Below are positions 33,718 through 44,210 of a DNA stretch of 64,000 nt, piece by piece; positions within the stretch are counted from its first letter, which is position 1, and every line of letters starts with the position of its first letter. This stretch comes from Blautia sp. (GTDB lineage Bacteria; Bacillota; Clostridia; Lachnospirales; Lachnospiraceae): NCBI GenBank assembly GCA_022770365.1, contig JALEHU010000040.1, positions 1 to 64,000 on the forward strand, written 5' to 3'. The notes beneath the pieces were generated by a model. It was not told where the DNA came from and ran no database searches. It worked only from the letters and a program-made list of their open reading frames with translations. The position numbers and the translations under genes are program-made.

Positions 33718-36700
33718 AAGCCTTTTTGCAGCCTCTGCAGAATTTTGCAGAAATGGAAGACATATGGAAGAAGAGCAAAGAAAACAGAGGAATACTTGAA
33801 CTGACCGGATGTATTGAGTCCCAGAAAGCACATTTGATCTATGGGCTTTCCGGGCTCTTTCCTTCCAGGCTGGTTTTGGCCGAAGATGAGCGGCGGGCGA
33901 AAGAAATCTATGAAGATTACCGGTTTTATGACAAAAATGTATATTACTATCCTGCAAAAGATCTGCTGTTTTTCCAGGCGGATATTCACGGAAATCTGCT
34001 GGTCCGTCAGAGGATGCAGGTGATCCGTGCCCTTCTGGAGCAGAAGGAAGTCACAGTGGTCACAAGCGTGGACGGATGTATGGATTATCTTATGCCTCTT
34101 TCACAAATTCGGGAAAGCCTTATTTATTACCGCAATGACAGCGAAGTGGATCTGGAAGAATTGAAAACTTCTCTGGTACAGCTGGGCTACGAACGGGTGG
34201 GGCAGGTAGAAATGCCGGGACAGTTTTCTGTGAGAGGCGGAATTATTGATATTTATCCACTGACGGAAGAAAATCCACTGCGAATAGAGCTCTGGGGGGA
34301 TGAGATTGATTCTATCCGGAGCTTTGATGCCCAGAGTCAGCGTTCCCTGGAAAACCTGGAGGAAATTACGATTTATCCTGCCACAGAACACGTAAGTGAA
34401 AAGGGAATGGTAACCTTTCTGGACTATTTTCCGCGTGAAAGCAGTCTGGTTTTTCTGGATGAACCCAATCGTCTTTCTGCAAATGCGGAGGCTGTGGAAG
34501 AAGAATTTCAGCAGAGCCGCAGGAACAGGGAAGAAAAGGGCATGCAGAATCTGCCGGATCAGTGGCTCTGCGGATGGGTAGATCTCTGCAGGGAACTGAA
34601 CAGGAGAAACTGTATTTCCGTCAGTGCCCTGGAGCCCAGGAAAGATAACTGGAAGGTTACGGGAAAATTCAATCTTACGGTAAAATCCATCAGTTCTTAT
34701 AATGGAAGCTTTGAGCTTCTGGTAAAAGATCTTCATAAATATAAAAAACAGAATTATCAGATCGCTCTGCTTTCCGGATCAAGGACAAGGGCGGAACGTC
34801 TGGCCAGAGACCTGCAGGAAGAAGGGTTGAATGCCTTTTACGGACAGGATCCGGAACGGGTGATACAGCCTGGAGAGATCATGGTGGTTTATGGTCATGC
34901 CAAAAAAGGATTCGAGTATCCGCTTGTAAAATTTGCAGTGATCACGGAGACAGATATTTTTGGCCAGGAACAGAAGCCTAAGAAGAAAAAGAAAAACTAC
35001 AGTGGACAGAGAATCCAGGATTTTGCGGAGCTTTCCATTGGAGATTATGTGGTACATGAAAAACACGGTCTGGGAATCTACAAAGGTATCGAAAAAGTGG
35101 AAGTCGATAAGATCGTGAAGGATTATATCAAGATCGAGTACCGGGACAACAGTAATCTTTATATTCTTGCAACGCAGCTGGATTCTTTGCAGAAATATTC
35201 CGGAAGCAGTGAAACAGCCAGAACTCCCAGACTGAACAAGCTGGGCGGTCAGGAATGGAATAAAACGAAAAAACGTGTAAAAAGTGCGGTCCAGAACATA
35301 GCAAAAGAACTGGTGGAGCTTTATGCGGTCCGTCAGGAAAAGGACGGCTATGTCTGCGGACCGGATACAGTCTGGCAGCGGGAGTTTGAGGAAATGTTCC
35401 CTTATGAGGAAACGGAGGATCAGCTTGCTGCCATAGAAGATACCAAACGCGATATGGAAAGCACAAAGATCATGGACCGTCTGGTGTGCGGAGATGTGGG
35501 CTATGGCAAGACGGAGGTTGCCCTGAGGGCGGCGTTTAAGGAAGTACAGGAAAGCAGGCAGGTGGTCTACCTGGTGCCCACAACGATTCTTGCACAGCAG
35601 CATTATAATACGTTTGTTCAGAGAATGAAGGAATTTCCGGTAAGAGTAGATCTGCTCTGCCGTTTCCGTACGCCAGCCCAGCAGAAAAAAACGCTGGAGG
35701 ATCTGCGCAAGGGAATGGTGGATGTGGTTATCGGAACACACCGGGTGCTTTCCAAAGATGTTCAGTTTAAGAATCTGGGACTTCTGATCATTGATGAAGA
35801 ACAGCGATTCGGTGTTGCGCACAAAGAGAAGATCAAGCAGCTGAAAAAGGATGTGGATGTGCTGACTTTGACAGCAACGCCTATCCCAAGAACTCTTCAT
35901 ATGAGCATGATCGGAATCCGTGACATGAGTGTGCTGGAAGAACCGCCTATGGACCGTGTTCCTATTCAGACGTATGTCATGGAGTATGATGAGGAGACAG
36001 TCCGTGAAGCGATCAACCGGGAGCTTCGCAGGGGCGGTCAGGTCTATTATGTATATAACCGGGTTACGGATATTGCAGATGTGGCTCTTAAAATTTCCGG
36101 ACTGGTGCCGGATGCCAGGGTGGATTTTGCTCATGGGCAGATGAGTGAGCGGGAACTGGAAAATGTCATGTATGGTTTTATTAACGGGGATATCGATGTG
36201 CTTGTCTCCACGACGATCATAGAGACCGGTCTGGATATTTCCAATGTAAATACCATGATCATTCATGATTCAGACCGGTACGGACTTTCCCAGCTTTATC
36301 AGCTTCGCGGGCGCATCGGACGTTCTAACAGAACGGCTTATGCGTTTCTCATGTATAAGAAAAACAAGATGCTGAAGGAGACCGCGGAAAAAAGACTTTC
36401 CGCTATCCGGGAATTTACGGATCTCGGAAGCGGATTTAAAATTGCCATGCGAGACCTGGAGCTTCGCGGTGCGGGAAATCTTCTTGGCGCGGAGCAGCAC
36501 GGGCATATGAATGCGGTTGGATATGATCTTTACTGCAAGATGCTGAATGAGGCGGTGAAGGAAGCAAAGGGTATCCGCACAATGGAAGACTTTGAGACGA
36601 CGATCGATCTGAATATGGATGCGTTTATTCCGGATTCTTATATCAGCAATGAATTTCAGAAGCTGGATGTGTATAAGAGAATTGCTGTGATTGAAACGCA

Positions 36701-37034
36701 GCAGGACTATGACGATATGCTGGAAGAGCTTCTGGATCGTTTTGGGGAGCTGCCGAAAGCAGTAATGAATCTGCTTGCTATTGCAAAACTGAAGGCGCAG
36801 GCACACCGTGCATATGTGACAGAAATCAAACAGACCGGGCGTGATATCCGGATCACTCTTTATGAAAAAGCGCAGCTGAACCCTGCCGGATTTCCTCTTC
36901 TTGTACAGAAACACAGAAGAGGTCTGCAGTTTAAAATGGATCAGGAGCCGAAATTTATTCTCACACCGGAGGGCAATGTAATGAATGCGCTGATGGAATT
37001 TACCGGAGAACTGGAAGAACTGGTAGAGGAATAA
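33714..37034 (+). CDS. mfd: Transcription-repair coupling factor
   Basis: 1106 residues. UvrB-like N-terminal domains (D1-D3, about 1-330), RNA polymerase-interaction domain (about 430-500; [20 protein letters not shown]), superfamily 2 translocase with Walker [23 protein letters not shown] box, [11 protein letters not shown] and the helicase C domain ([26 protein letters not shown]), and C-terminal D7 regulatory domain. Removes stalled RNA polymerase at DNA damage and recruits UvrA. Coupled to pth. Confidence 0.97.
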   Translation: MKAFLQPLQNFAEMEDIWKKSKENRGILELTGCIESQKAHLIYGLSGLFPSRLVLAEDERRAKEIYEDYRFYDKNVYYYPAKDLLFFQADIHGNLLVRQRMQVIRALLEQKEVTVVTSVDGCMDYLMPLSQIRESLIYYRNDSEVDLEELKTSLVQLGYERVGQVEMPGQFSVRGGIIDIYPLTEENPLRIELWGDEIDSIRSFDAQSQRSLENLEEITIYPATEHVSEKGMVTFLDYFPRESSLVFLDEPNRLSANAEAVEEEFQQSRRNREEKGMQNLPDQWLCGWVDLCRELNRRNCISVSALEPRKDNWKVTGKFNLTVKSISSYNGSFELLVKDLHKYKKQNYQIALLSGSRTRAERLARDLQEEGLNAFYGQDPERVIQPGEIMVVYGHAKKGFEYPLVKFAVITETDIFGQEQKPKKKKKNYSGQRIQDFAELSIGDYVVHEKHGLGIYKGIEKVEVDKIVKDYIKIEYRDNSNLYILATQLDSLQKYSGSSETARTPRLNKLGGQEWNKTKKRVKSAVQNIAKELVELYAVRQEKDGYVCGPDTVWQREFEEMFPYEETEDQLAAIEDTKRDMESTKIMDRLVCGDVGYGKTEVALRAAFKEVQESRQVVYLVPTTILAQQHYNTFVQRMKEFPVRVDLLCRFRTPAQQKKTLEDLRKGMVDVVIGTHRVLSKDVQFKNLGLLIIDEEQRFGVAHKEKIKQLKKDVDVLTLTATPIPRTLHMSMIGIRDMSVLEEPPMDRVPIQTYVMEYDEETVREAINRELRRGGQVYYVYNRVTDIADVALKISGLVPDARVDFAHGQMSERELENVMYGFINGDIDVLVSTTIIETGLDISNVNTMIIHDSDRYGLSQLYQLRGRIGRSNRTAYAFLMYKKNKMLKETAEKRLSAIREFTDLGSGFKIAMRDLELRGAGNLLGAEQHGHMNAVGYDLYCKMLNEAVKEAKGIRTMEDFETTIDLNMDAFIPDSYISNEFQKLDVYKRIAVIETQQDYDDMLEELLDRFGELPKAVMNLLAIAKLKAQAHRAYVTEIKQTGRDIRITLYEKAQLNPAGFPLLVQKHRRGLQFKMDQEPKFILTPEGNVMNALMEFTGELEELVEE

Positions 37035-37088
37035 GAAAGTATAGATTATGAAAGTTATGTGAAAAATTGCGGTTTTTCAGGAATTTCC

Positions 37089-37117
37089 TTGCTCTTGAGA
37101 GAAAAAAAGATTATACT
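37089..37117 (+). promoter_or_regulatory. Probable promoter of the foldase gene
   Basis: TTGCTC, 17-bp spacer, TATACT, about 35 bp before the start codon. Confidence 0.45.
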
Positions 37118-37150
37118 CATAATAATGATGATTTATTTATGGAGGAAAAA

Positions 37151-38491
37151 ATGAAAAAGTTAGCAAAGAGAACAGCCGCAGCAGCGCTGGCAGGAGTTCT
37201 GGCAGCAGGAATGCTTGCAGGCTGCGGTGAAGAAAAGAAATTAGACGGAACCAAAACCGTAGCAACTGTAGATGGAACTGAAATTCCGCTGGGTGTTGTA
37301 AGTCTTATGGCTCGTCAGCAGCAGGCTTATACGGAAGCGATGTACGCCAATTTTGGTATGGCTACAGGCAATATCTGGGATACAGAAGCAGATTCCGAGA
37401 CAGGTGAGACTTATGGTGATCAGGCTGTCAGCAATTCCCTGGAGCAGGTAGAGCTGATGTACATTATGAAGACCAAAGCAGCAGATTATGGTGTGGAAGT
37501 GACAGAAGAAGACCAGAAGGCCATTGAAGAAGCTGCAGCTCAGTTCATGGAAGATAACAGCGAAGAAGTAATTGCAGAACTGGCGGTTACTGAGGATCAT
37601 GTGAAGACATTCCTGGAGCTAGAGACTTATCAGACGAGAATGTATGATCCGATCGTTGCAGATGCAGATACGGAAGTTTCTGATGAGGAAGCACAGAAAT
37701 CCAGCTTTACATATGTGCGTGTTTCTACCAGCAGTACAGATGATGAGGAAGAGCTGACAGAGGAAGAACTGGCTGAGAAGAAAGATCTTGCGCAGCAGGT
37801 TCTGGATGCGGTGAAGGAAGATCCGGAAGCTGATATGAGTGAAACAGCAAAATCCGTTGACGAAAGTCTTTCCGCATTGTCAGGCACTTTTACGACGAAT
37901 GTAAGTGAAGATGAGGAAGAGGAAGAGTCTTCTTCAGGATACCCGGATGAAGTTCTGGAAGCACTTCGCGGACTGAAAGACGGCGAGGTATATGATGAAG
38001 TCATCGAGACCGCAGAGAACGGATATTATGTAGTCAGACTGGATAAAGTGTTCGATGAGGATGCTACTGAGACAGAGAGAGAATCCATCATTTCCCAGAA
38101 AGAGCAGGACTTCTACACAGAAACAACCGACCAGTGGCTTGCGGATGCGGAGATTACAGTTGAAGAAAAGGTTCTGAAGACTCTGAAGATCACAGACAGC
38201 CACAGCTTCACATATGCTGCAGAAGAAGTGTCTGAAGACGAAGTACAGACTGAAGAAGAAATAGACGCAGAAGCAGCAGAGGAGAACGCAGAGGATGCGG
38301 AAGTGATCGACGAAGACGTGGACGATGCGGATCTGGCTGAGACAGAAGACACAGAGGAAGAAGTGGAAGCGGAAGAAGTTGACGCAGAGGAAGAGGATGC
38401 GGATGATATGGAAGCAGAAGTAACTCCGACCGAGAAGGCTGAGCCAACAGCAACCACCGCACCGACACCGACGGAGAAAGCTGATAAATAA
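37151..38491 (+). CDS. PrsA/SurA-like lipoprotein foldase
   Basis: 446 residues; ATG with GGAGG 5-6 nt upstream. Lipoprotein signal with lipobox MLAGC (Cys near 24). SurA-N-like helical domain (about 30-165; VATVDGTEIPLGVVSLMARQ) and a parvulin-like PPIase region (about 165-335: SSFTYVRVST, VLEALRGLKDGEVYDEVIET, GYYVVRLDKV). The last 80 residues are an extreme Glu/Asp/Ala-rich tail ending in a Pro/Thr stretch. Family members fold exported proteins at the membrane-wall interface. Together with the lipoprotein trigger factor it gives the window two surface PPIases. Confidence 0.82.
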   Translation: MKKLAKRTAAAALAGVLAAGMLAGCGEEKKLDGTKTVATVDGTEIPLGVVSLMARQQQAYTEAMYANFGMATGNIWDTEADSETGETYGDQAVSNSLEQVELMYIMKTKAADYGVEVTEEDQKAIEEAAAQFMEDNSEEVIAELAVTEDHVKTFLELETYQTRMYDPIVADADTEVSDEEAQKSSFTYVRVSTSSTDDEEELTEEELAEKKDLAQQVLDAVKEDPEADMSETAKSVDESLSALSGTFTTNVSEDEEEEESSSGYPDEVLEALRGLKDGEVYDEVIETAENGYYVVRLDKVFDEDATETERESIISQKEQDFYTETTDQWLADAEITVEEKVLKTLKITDSHSFTYAAEEVSEDEVQTEEEIDAEAAEENAEDAEVIDEDVDDADLAETEDTEEEVEAEEVDAEEEDADDMEAEVTPTEKAEPTATTAPTPTEKADK

Positions 38492-38529
38492 ACAGAATAA
38501 AGAGACAGCCTGTCAGGCTGTATGAGCTT

Positions 38530-38570
38530 AAAAGCGGTTATACTTTTCTAAGAAGTATAGCCGCTTTTTT
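38530..38570 (+). terminator. Terminator of the foldase gene
   Basis: AAAGCGG(T)TATACTT / AAGTATA(G)CCGCTTT stem followed by TTT. A smaller ACAGCCTG/CAGGCTGT hairpin lies just upstream. Confidence 0.85.
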
Positions 38571-38840
38571 GTCGGTATGCCAGCGGCACACTTTCCGGGT
38601 TTGGCAAAGCAGATTGCGTTTGTCGAAAACTTAGCATTTACAAACGAAATCTCACCTGATATAATTTTTATAAAGCAAATTTTCTTTTTTCCCTGAGTTC
38701 GAAGTGTCTCTTCGGATATCGTATAAAATCTCATCGCATGCAGAGCAATTTCTCTGTTTCTTTTAGAAAATTCTTGCTTTATTCCCATCATTCAGCAGGA
38801 GTTTTCTTAATGAAACCTCCTGTCATTTAATATTCGATAT
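38571..38840. other. Non-coding or degenerate stretch
   Basis: About 270 bp before the next gene. Short frames are open on both strands (an 87-codon one on minus), but none has a ribosome site or a family signal. AGGAGTTTTCTTAATGAAACCTCCT near the end forms a weak inverted repeat. It may be a degenerate repeat; no function is supported. Confidence 0.4.
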
Positions 38841-38858
38841 AAAAAAGGAGGAATGTAA

Positions 38859-39809
38859 TTGGATTATACGACAAAGGAATCTGAAGTATTTCAGTGGCAT
38901 CCGGCATTTTATGCAGGTCTTCAGATTGAACTGGCGGATGACAGCGATAACCTGATCTTTGAGAATGAACATCAGCTTGGAACGAAGCCAATGGAAATAG
39001 ATGTTCTGATTGTAAAGAAGGAAAAAGACCTTCCGGTTAAGAAGAATATCGGACGTATTTTCAGGATGCACAACATTATAGAATATAAAAGTCCCTCGGA
39101 TCATCTGAGCATTGATGACTTTTATAAAGTTTATGGTTATGCATGTTTTTATAAATCCGATACCGGTATAGCAGATGAGGTTCCTGTAAATGAAATTACC
39201 ATCACTTTTGTAACAGAAAAATATCCGGTCAAGCTATTTCATCATTTACAAAAGGAACGGGGGTTTCTGATTGAAAAGCCTTGGGACGGAATTTATTACA
39301 TAAAAGGAGATTATATCCCTATTCAGATTCTGGTAACCAGACAGCTTTCTCAAAAAGAAAATTTATGGCTCAGAAGCCTGACCAATCGTTTGGAGGATCC
39401 GGCAGGCGCGGAACATCTGATAGAAGAATATGGAAAACATAAAAACAATCATCTGTATGCATCTGTCATGAATATCATTGTTCGTGCAAACAGAAAGACT
39501 TTTGAAGGAGTGAATGTTATGTGTGACGCGTTGAAAGAAATAGTGATGGAAAGTATGAAAGAAGAATTGGACGCAGCGGTACAGACAGCAAAGCAGACAG
39601 CGATGCAGGAAGGAATGCAAGCAGGAATGCAAGCAGGAATGCAGGAGGCTCTGATCGGATCTATCCTGGATTTTCTTGCGGATCTTGGTGAAGTTCCGGA
39701 GGATATCCAGAATACCCTCCGGAATGAAAAAGACATAGCCCTGCTCAAAAAATATAATAAAAAAGCAGCATCCGTAAAGTCCATAGCAGAATTCAGAGAC
39801 TGCTTATAA
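38859..39809 (+). CDS. PD-(D/E)XK-like protein with repeated linker
   Basis: 316 residues from a TTG start with AGGAGG 7 nt upstream. Nuclease-like core: MEIDVLIVKK (Asp) and HNIIEYKSPSD (E-x-K), in the usual D...ExK order (about residues 45-85), followed by YKVYGYACFYK. The C-terminal third is helical with a stuttered QEGMQAGMQAGMQEA linker, like the Rpn-like protein at 9.9 kb. The family is common in gut Firmicutes and Bacteroidetes and has no known function; it may be a mobile or defence-linked nuclease. Isolated, with its own terminator. Confidence 0.7.
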   Translation: MDYTTKESEVFQWHPAFYAGLQIELADDSDNLIFENEHQLGTKPMEIDVLIVKKEKDLPVKKNIGRIFRMHNIIEYKSPSDHLSIDDFYKVYGYACFYKSDTGIADEVPVNEITITFVTEKYPVKLFHHLQKERGFLIEKPWDGIYYIKGDYIPIQILVTRQLSQKENLWLRSLTNRLEDPAGAEHLIEEYGKHKNNHLYASVMNIIVRANRKTFEGVNVMCDALKEIVMESMKEELDAAVQTAKQTAMQEGMQAGMQAGMQEALIGSILDFLADLGEVPEDIQNTLRNEKDIALLKKYNKKAASVKSIAEFRDCL

Positions 39810-39822
39810 AACTGTCAGACCT

Positions 39823-39862
39823 GGAGAATACAGGGTAAGATTCTGTATTCTCCGGGCTTTTT
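39823..39862 (+). terminator. Terminator of the PD-(D/E)XK gene
   Basis: GGAGAATACAG/CTGTATTCTCC stem followed by GGGCTTTTT. Confidence 0.88.
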
Positions 39863-39894
39863 GTTATTTGCACATATTGAAGAAATCGGATATT

Positions 39895-41055
39895 TTAATA
39901 CTCTTCTGTTTCAGCTGCTGCAGTTCCTTCTGATCCCATTCTCACATGGATTCCATTTACCTCCACATTATCTTCCATGGGAATCACAAGGCAGCGGCGG
40001 CCGTCGATGTTCCGGGTTTCTACAAGGTCGGCACGTTCCGGGTTTACGTGGATGACCACGTCCGGTGTCTTGATCTCCACGCGGCGGGTATTGGTAATAT
40101 TGGCAGCCATCAGGGATGATTTTTCTCCGGCAGCCATTTCATACTGTTCATCGAAGGATTCCAGCTTCTTTTCTTCTACACCGCAGTCTTCAAACAGACG
40201 CTTCACCTCAGATTTGGTGAGCACCACAGGATCGGGAAGCTCTTTCTGGGCTTCTACCAGTTCAGTCAGTTTCCCGTGGATATTCATGACCGTATCGTAA
40301 GCACAGTCATCGCCCAGAGTCTCTTCCACCAGAGCATTAAAAGAATCCCTCTGCCCGCCTGCAGACAGAGGTGTCGTACAGCCGAGGATTTCATCTACAA
40401 AAGTACTGCGCAGCTGTTCTGCATTTTTTGTATAATAAAGAACGCCGTGAATATCCGTGCTTCTGTCGTTAAACACAGGGAACAAAAATCCCAGATCCGG
40501 CATTTCCACGATCCAGTCACGGATCCGGTCTTCAATATTGTTCGTTTCCGCATTGTAGCAGAGACCGGCTTTTGTCAGATTTACAGGGCAGATACTGCAC
40601 AGGATGTGGTCATAAATCTCATCGGAAGCATCAAACATTTCCTGTCCGTCAGATGCTTTGCCCGGAATATCATAAACTGCATGGATGAGAATAATATAAT
40701 AATTTTCTGCGTAATCGTAATTTTCGATGACTTTATCAAAAAAGGCTTCCGTCAGGGCATCATCCTGGAGTTTGCTTTCGCGCAGCTTCATGAGGAAATG
40801 CTGATTGCCTCCTTCACTCTCCTGCTCCAGAGGAAATTCCATATTGATCAGATTTTTACCGAGAGTACCGGAAAGCGTCTTCCGGAAAATCTCGAAATAT
40901 TTGAACATTTCTTCTTCACTCAGAGATAGAAAAGCTTCTTTTACTTCTGTTTTTTTATTTTTTTCGCCGTCTACATAACAGCCGCGTATGCGGGTGATGG
41001 CGCAGTTGGCAGGGGTGAACTGCTTTTTGATCTCGGATATTTCTTTTTTATTCAT
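39895..41055 (-). CDS. DUF4317 family protein
   Basis: 386 residues, soluble. DUF4317 features: MNKKEISEIKKQFTP, ITRIRGCYVDGEK at the N terminus, NYYIILIHAVYDIPGK and ILCSICPVNLTKAGLCYN in the middle, and PDVVIHVNPERADLVETRNI near the end. Function unknown; nearly confined to clostridia. The start was placed at the MNKKEI Met, with GAGGTG 9 nt upstream; an in-frame ATG 54 nt earlier lies inside a dispersed repeat and lacks a ribosome site. Monocistronic. Confidence 0.88.
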   Translation of the reverse strand: MNKKEISEIKKQFTPANCAITRIRGCYVDGEKNKKTEVKEAFLSLSEEEMFKYFEIFRKTLSGTLGKNLINMEFPLEQESEGGNQHFLMKLRESKLQDDALTEAFFDKVIENYDYAENYYIILIHAVYDIPGKASDGQEMFDASDEIYDHILCSICPVNLTKAGLCYNAETNNIEDRIRDWIVEMPDLGFLFPVFNDRSTDIHGVLYYTKNAEQLRSTFVDEILGCTTPLSAGGQRDSFNALVEETLGDDCAYDTVMNIHGKLTELVEAQKELPDPVVLTKSEVKRLFEDCGVEEKKLESFDEQYEMAAGEKSSLMAANITNTRRVEIKTPDVVIHVNPERADLVETRNIDGRRCLVIPMEDNVEVNGIHVRMGSEGTAAAETEEY

Positions 41056-41094
41056 ACTGTATTTCACCTCATATGTAAAATTCGGGTAACTGAT

Positions 41095-41140
41095 CTGTTC
41101 AGAAGCCATTATCTGTGAAGGTACTGAACAGATACAAATT
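41095..41140. repeat. Dispersed hairpin repeat, family 2, copy 2
   Basis: CTGTTCAGAAGC..TTATCTGTGAAGG then TACTGAACAGATACAAATT; nearly identical to the copy at 10870. It lies in the leader of the DUF4317 gene and creates a false upstream start codon. Confidence 0.55.
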
Positions 41141-41224
41141 CGGATTGCTTCTGACTATTATAAATCAGAATGCAGGACGTAGCAAGTTTTCATTGCAGTT
41201 GTTTCCCGAAAACCCTGACAGAAA

Positions 41225-41337
41225 GTTACTGTTAGCTCCGTTCACAGTAACACAGAAACTTTACAATTACACAGAAAATTTAACCCGGATTTAGCAGAAC
41301 TGCGGGAGAAGATTTGATGATGCACTGATAATATAAT
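41225..41337 (+). promoter_or_regulatory. Candidate phosphate-responsive promoter of the alkaline phosphatase gene
   Basis: A GTTACTG...CAGTAAC inverted repeat (41225-41251) runs into two direct repeats ACACAGAAA(C/A)TTTA spaced 19 bp, containing TTTACA and TTTAAC, reminiscent of PhoP half-sites. A TATAAT -10 (41332-41337) has no good -35, as expected for an activated promoter. PhoP control is inferred from the downstream gene. Confidence 0.35.
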
Positions 41338-41414
41338 CCCTGTCAAAACGAAATTCCGAATCAAAGCGAAAGCAAAAAGAAAAAGCGAAAGCGAAAAGAA
41401 GGAGAAAAGAGTTT

Positions 41415-42944
41415 ATGAATGCAAAAAAAATCAGCGCATTACTACTGGCAGCAGCTATGATGGTTCCTGCTGCATCACAGAATGTTATGGCAGCAGAAGA
41501 GACTGCCGCACCGAAGTATATCTTCCTTTTTATCGGTGACGGAATGAGCTATCCTCAGATCCAGACCACAAATTATTATCTGAGCGCAGTGGAAGATGAC
41601 GGCGATGAAATCCTTACAAGCCAGAGCAATCTGAATATGATGAGCCTTCCCGTTGCAGGTTCCGCTCAGACTTACGACAGCACTTCATTCTGCCCGGATT
41701 CCGCTTCTACAGCAACTTCTATTGCAACAGGACATAAGACATACAGTGGAACGATCAACATGGACGAGAAGATGGAAACTCCGTACGAAACAATTGCAGA
41801 AAAGCTGAAAGCTCAGCTGGGCTACAAGATCGGTGTTCTCTCTTCCGTTAATCTGAACCACGCAACACCGGCTGCTTTTTATGCACATCAGGCTTCCAGA
41901 AACAGCTATTACGAAATCGGCCAGGAAATGATCGACAGCGGATTTGATTATTTTGCAGGCGGCGGACTGAAAAAAACCACAGGTGACGAAGGCGATAAAA
42001 CAGATCTGTACCAGCTGGCAGAAGAAGCAGGCTATAAGGTTATCAAAACTCAGGCAGAGGCGGAAGCTCTTACCGCAGAAGACGGAAAGGCAATCGTTAT
42101 CGATGAAACACTTGCAGACAGTGATGCCATGAGCTACGCAATGGATCTGGAAGAAGGTGAATGGGGCCTTGCAGATTATGTGGAAAAAGGAATCGAAGTA
42201 CTGAATAACGATACCGGATTTTTCATGATGGTAGAAGGCGGAAAAATTGACTGGGCCTGCCATGCAAACGATGCGGCAGCAACGATCACTGATACACTTG
42301 CACTTGACGATGCGGTAGGCAAAGCAATTGAGTTTTATAACGAGCATCCGGATGAAACCCTGATCCTTGTGACCGGTGACCATGAGACCGGCGGTCTGAC
42401 AATCGGTTTTGCAGGTACAGACTATGATACCTTCCTCACCAACATCAGCAATCAGAAAATTTCCTATGCAAAATTCGATTCTGACTATGTAGCAGGATAT
42501 AAAGAAAATAAGACGGATTTTGACACAGTAATGGCTGATATTACGGAACTGTTCGGACTTCAGGCACCTGAAGAAGAGACAGAGACTGCAAAACAGGCAG
42601 ACAGTCAGGATCTGCATCCGGAATCTGAGGAGACAGGCTCTCTTGTGATGACCGATTATGAATACAGCAAATTAAAGGCAGCCTATGATGAGACCATGTC
42701 CCGTACCGGCGAGGAAGAAGAGTTCGGTCAGGAAGAATACCTTCTGTACGGAAGCTATGAACCACTGACAGTAACTATCACTCATATTCTCAACAATAAA
42801 TCCGGTATCAGTTTCTCTTCCTATGCGCATACAGGACTTCCTGTAGAAGTACTTGCAATGGGCGCAGGCCAGAACGAATTTGAAGGTTATTATGATAACA
42901 CAGACATCTACAACAAACTGGCAGCTCTTACAGGAGTAGAATAA
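41415..42944 (+). CDS. phoA: Secreted alkaline phosphatase
   Basis: 509 residues. Signal peptide (MNAKKISALLLAAAMMVPAA, cleavage near VMA-AEE). Alkaline phosphatase core: FLFIGDGMSYPQ (metal Asp), the phosphorylated Ser in DSASTATSIATG, HATPAAFYAH, EGGKIDWACHAND and VTGDHETGG (metal ligands), and a C-terminal Ser..HTGLPVEV histidine. Releases phosphate from monoesters outside the cell. ATG with AAGGAG upstream. Followed 3 bp later by a YibE/F gene. Acidic insert near residue 400. Confidence 0.93.
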   Translation: MNAKKISALLLAAAMMVPAASQNVMAAEETAAPKYIFLFIGDGMSYPQIQTTNYYLSAVEDDGDEILTSQSNLNMMSLPVAGSAQTYDSTSFCPDSASTATSIATGHKTYSGTINMDEKMETPYETIAEKLKAQLGYKIGVLSSVNLNHATPAAFYAHQASRNSYYEIGQEMIDSGFDYFAGGGLKKTTGDEGDKTDLYQLAEEAGYKVIKTQAEAEALTAEDGKAIVIDETLADSDAMSYAMDLEEGEWGLADYVEKGIEVLNNDTGFFMMVEGGKIDWACHANDAAATITDTLALDDAVGKAIEFYNEHPDETLILVTGDHETGGLTIGFAGTDYDTFLTNISNQKISYAKFDSDYVAGYKENKTDFDTVMADITELFGLQAPEEETETAKQADSQDLHPESEETGSLVMTDYEYSKLKAAYDETMSRTGEEEEFGQEEYLLYGSYEPLTVTITHILNNKSGISFSSYAHTGLPVEVLAMGAGQNEFEGYYDNTDIYNKLAALTGVE

Positions 42945-42947
42945 GAC

Positions 42948-44132
42948 ATGTTGAACAGACTGAAAAAGAATTCTGTTTCTTTACTGGCAATCCTGTTAAT
43001 CCTCATCCTCATGGCCCTTCCTACGGGCTATGAGGATGCTGCCATTTATAAAGGAACGGATAAAGTAAAAGCAAAAGTGCTTTCTACAGATGAGAGTACG
43101 GTGAGAAGCTCCGGGTTGATCCGCTCAGGAGAACAGTATTGCCGGCTTGAGATCCTGGGAGGCAGGTTTAAAGGACAGCAGGCAAAGGGGGTCAATATGC
43201 TCAGCGGTTCTCTGGAATCCGACAAAATGTACCAGGCGGGAGACGTGGCGCTGGTAGTGATCAGCTATTCGGGGGATGAGATATTGTCCATTATCATGTC
43301 AGATCATTACAGGCTGGATAAAGAACTGATCCTGGCGCTGATGTTTGTGGCACTGCTGATCTGCTTCGCGGGGAAAAAAGGCTTTCGTGCGGTGTATTCT
43401 TTTGTGATCACGATACTTACAATCTGGAAGATCCTGGTTCCCGCGTATCTGAGAGGGGTGAACCCTATCTGGTGCGGAATCCTGATCACAGTGTTTTTGA
43501 CGGTGCTGATTATTTTTCTGGTATACGGATTTGACAAAAAGACGATCGCGGCCAGCAGCGGTGCCCTTCTGGGAGTGATCGTGACCTGCCTGATCGGGTG
43601 CATTTTTACTGATGCATTCAAAATCCACGGCGCTGTTATGTCTTATTCGGAAAGCCTTCTGTACTCCGGCTATCAGGATCTGAATCTGACCAGGATCTTT
43701 ATGAGCGGTATTTTTATCGGGGCATCCGGCGCGATGATGGATCTTTCTGTAGATATCACTTCTGCGGTGAATGAGGTGATTCAGAAAAAGCCGGGGATCG
43801 GCTGGAAGGAAGCCGCACATTCCGGTATGAATGTGGGGCGGGCTGCCATGGGAACGATGACGACCACCCTGTTGCTGGCGTATTCAGGAGGGTATATCGC
43901 GCTGCTTATGACGTTTATGGCCCAGGGAACCCCCATTGAGAATATTTTGAATTACAAATATGTATCTGCGGAAATCCTGGATACGATCGTGGGAAGCTTC
44001 GGTCTGGTGACGGTGGCTCCGTTTACAGCTCTGACAAGCGGAGTTCTTCTGACGGGAAAAAAGGGAGGCTTGGAACATAAAAGGATAGTAAAGACGCAGA
44101 AAAAGCTCTCCGGCAAGACGGCACAGCCATAG
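42948..44132 (+). CDS. YibE/F-like membrane protein
   Basis: 394 residues. One N-terminal helix, a small extracytoplasmic domain (about 35-125; KAKVLSTDESTV, CRLEILGGRFKGQQAKGVNM) and a YibE/F membrane domain of about seven helices (LILALMFVALLICFAGKKGF, GASGAMMDLSVDITSAVNEV, GRAAMGTMTTTLLLAYSGGY). Function unknown; the GAMMDL and GTMTTTLLL segments are family hallmarks. Tightly linked to the phosphatase, so a role in phosphate or envelope stress is possible. AGGAG lies 11 nt upstream. Confidence 0.88.
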   Translation: MLNRLKKNSVSLLAILLILILMALPTGYEDAAIYKGTDKVKAKVLSTDESTVRSSGLIRSGEQYCRLEILGGRFKGQQAKGVNMLSGSLESDKMYQAGDVALVVISYSGDEILSIIMSDHYRLDKELILALMFVALLICFAGKKGFRAVYSFVITILTIWKILVPAYLRGVNPIWCGILITVFLTVLIIFLVYGFDKKTIAASSGALLGVIVTCLIGCIFTDAFKIHGAVMSYSESLLYSGYQDLNLTRIFMSGIFIGASGAMMDLSVDITSAVNEVIQKKPGIGWKEAAHSGMNVGRAAMGTMTTTLLLAYSGGYIALLMTFMAQGTPIENILNYKYVSAEILDTIVGSFGLVTVAPFTALTSGVLLTGKKGGLEHKRIVKTQKKLSGKTAQP

Positions 44133-44166
44133 AATATGGCGTGCTGTACCTGCTGTGAGAGCTTTT
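44101..44166. terminator. Hairpin terminator overlapping the YibE/F 3' end
   Basis: AAAAGCTCTC pairs with GAGAGCTTTT; the loop has a second small stem. It lies between convergent genes and its T run is short. Confidence 0.5.
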
Positions 44167-44210
44167 CCTGCATAAAAGGTTATAAAAGGTTTAAAAGGAA
44201 AGTGACGTAA

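Noticed and set aside
38528-38791. 87-codon minus-strand frame
   Set aside because: It begins inside a terminator, lacks a ribosome site and shows no recognised domain.
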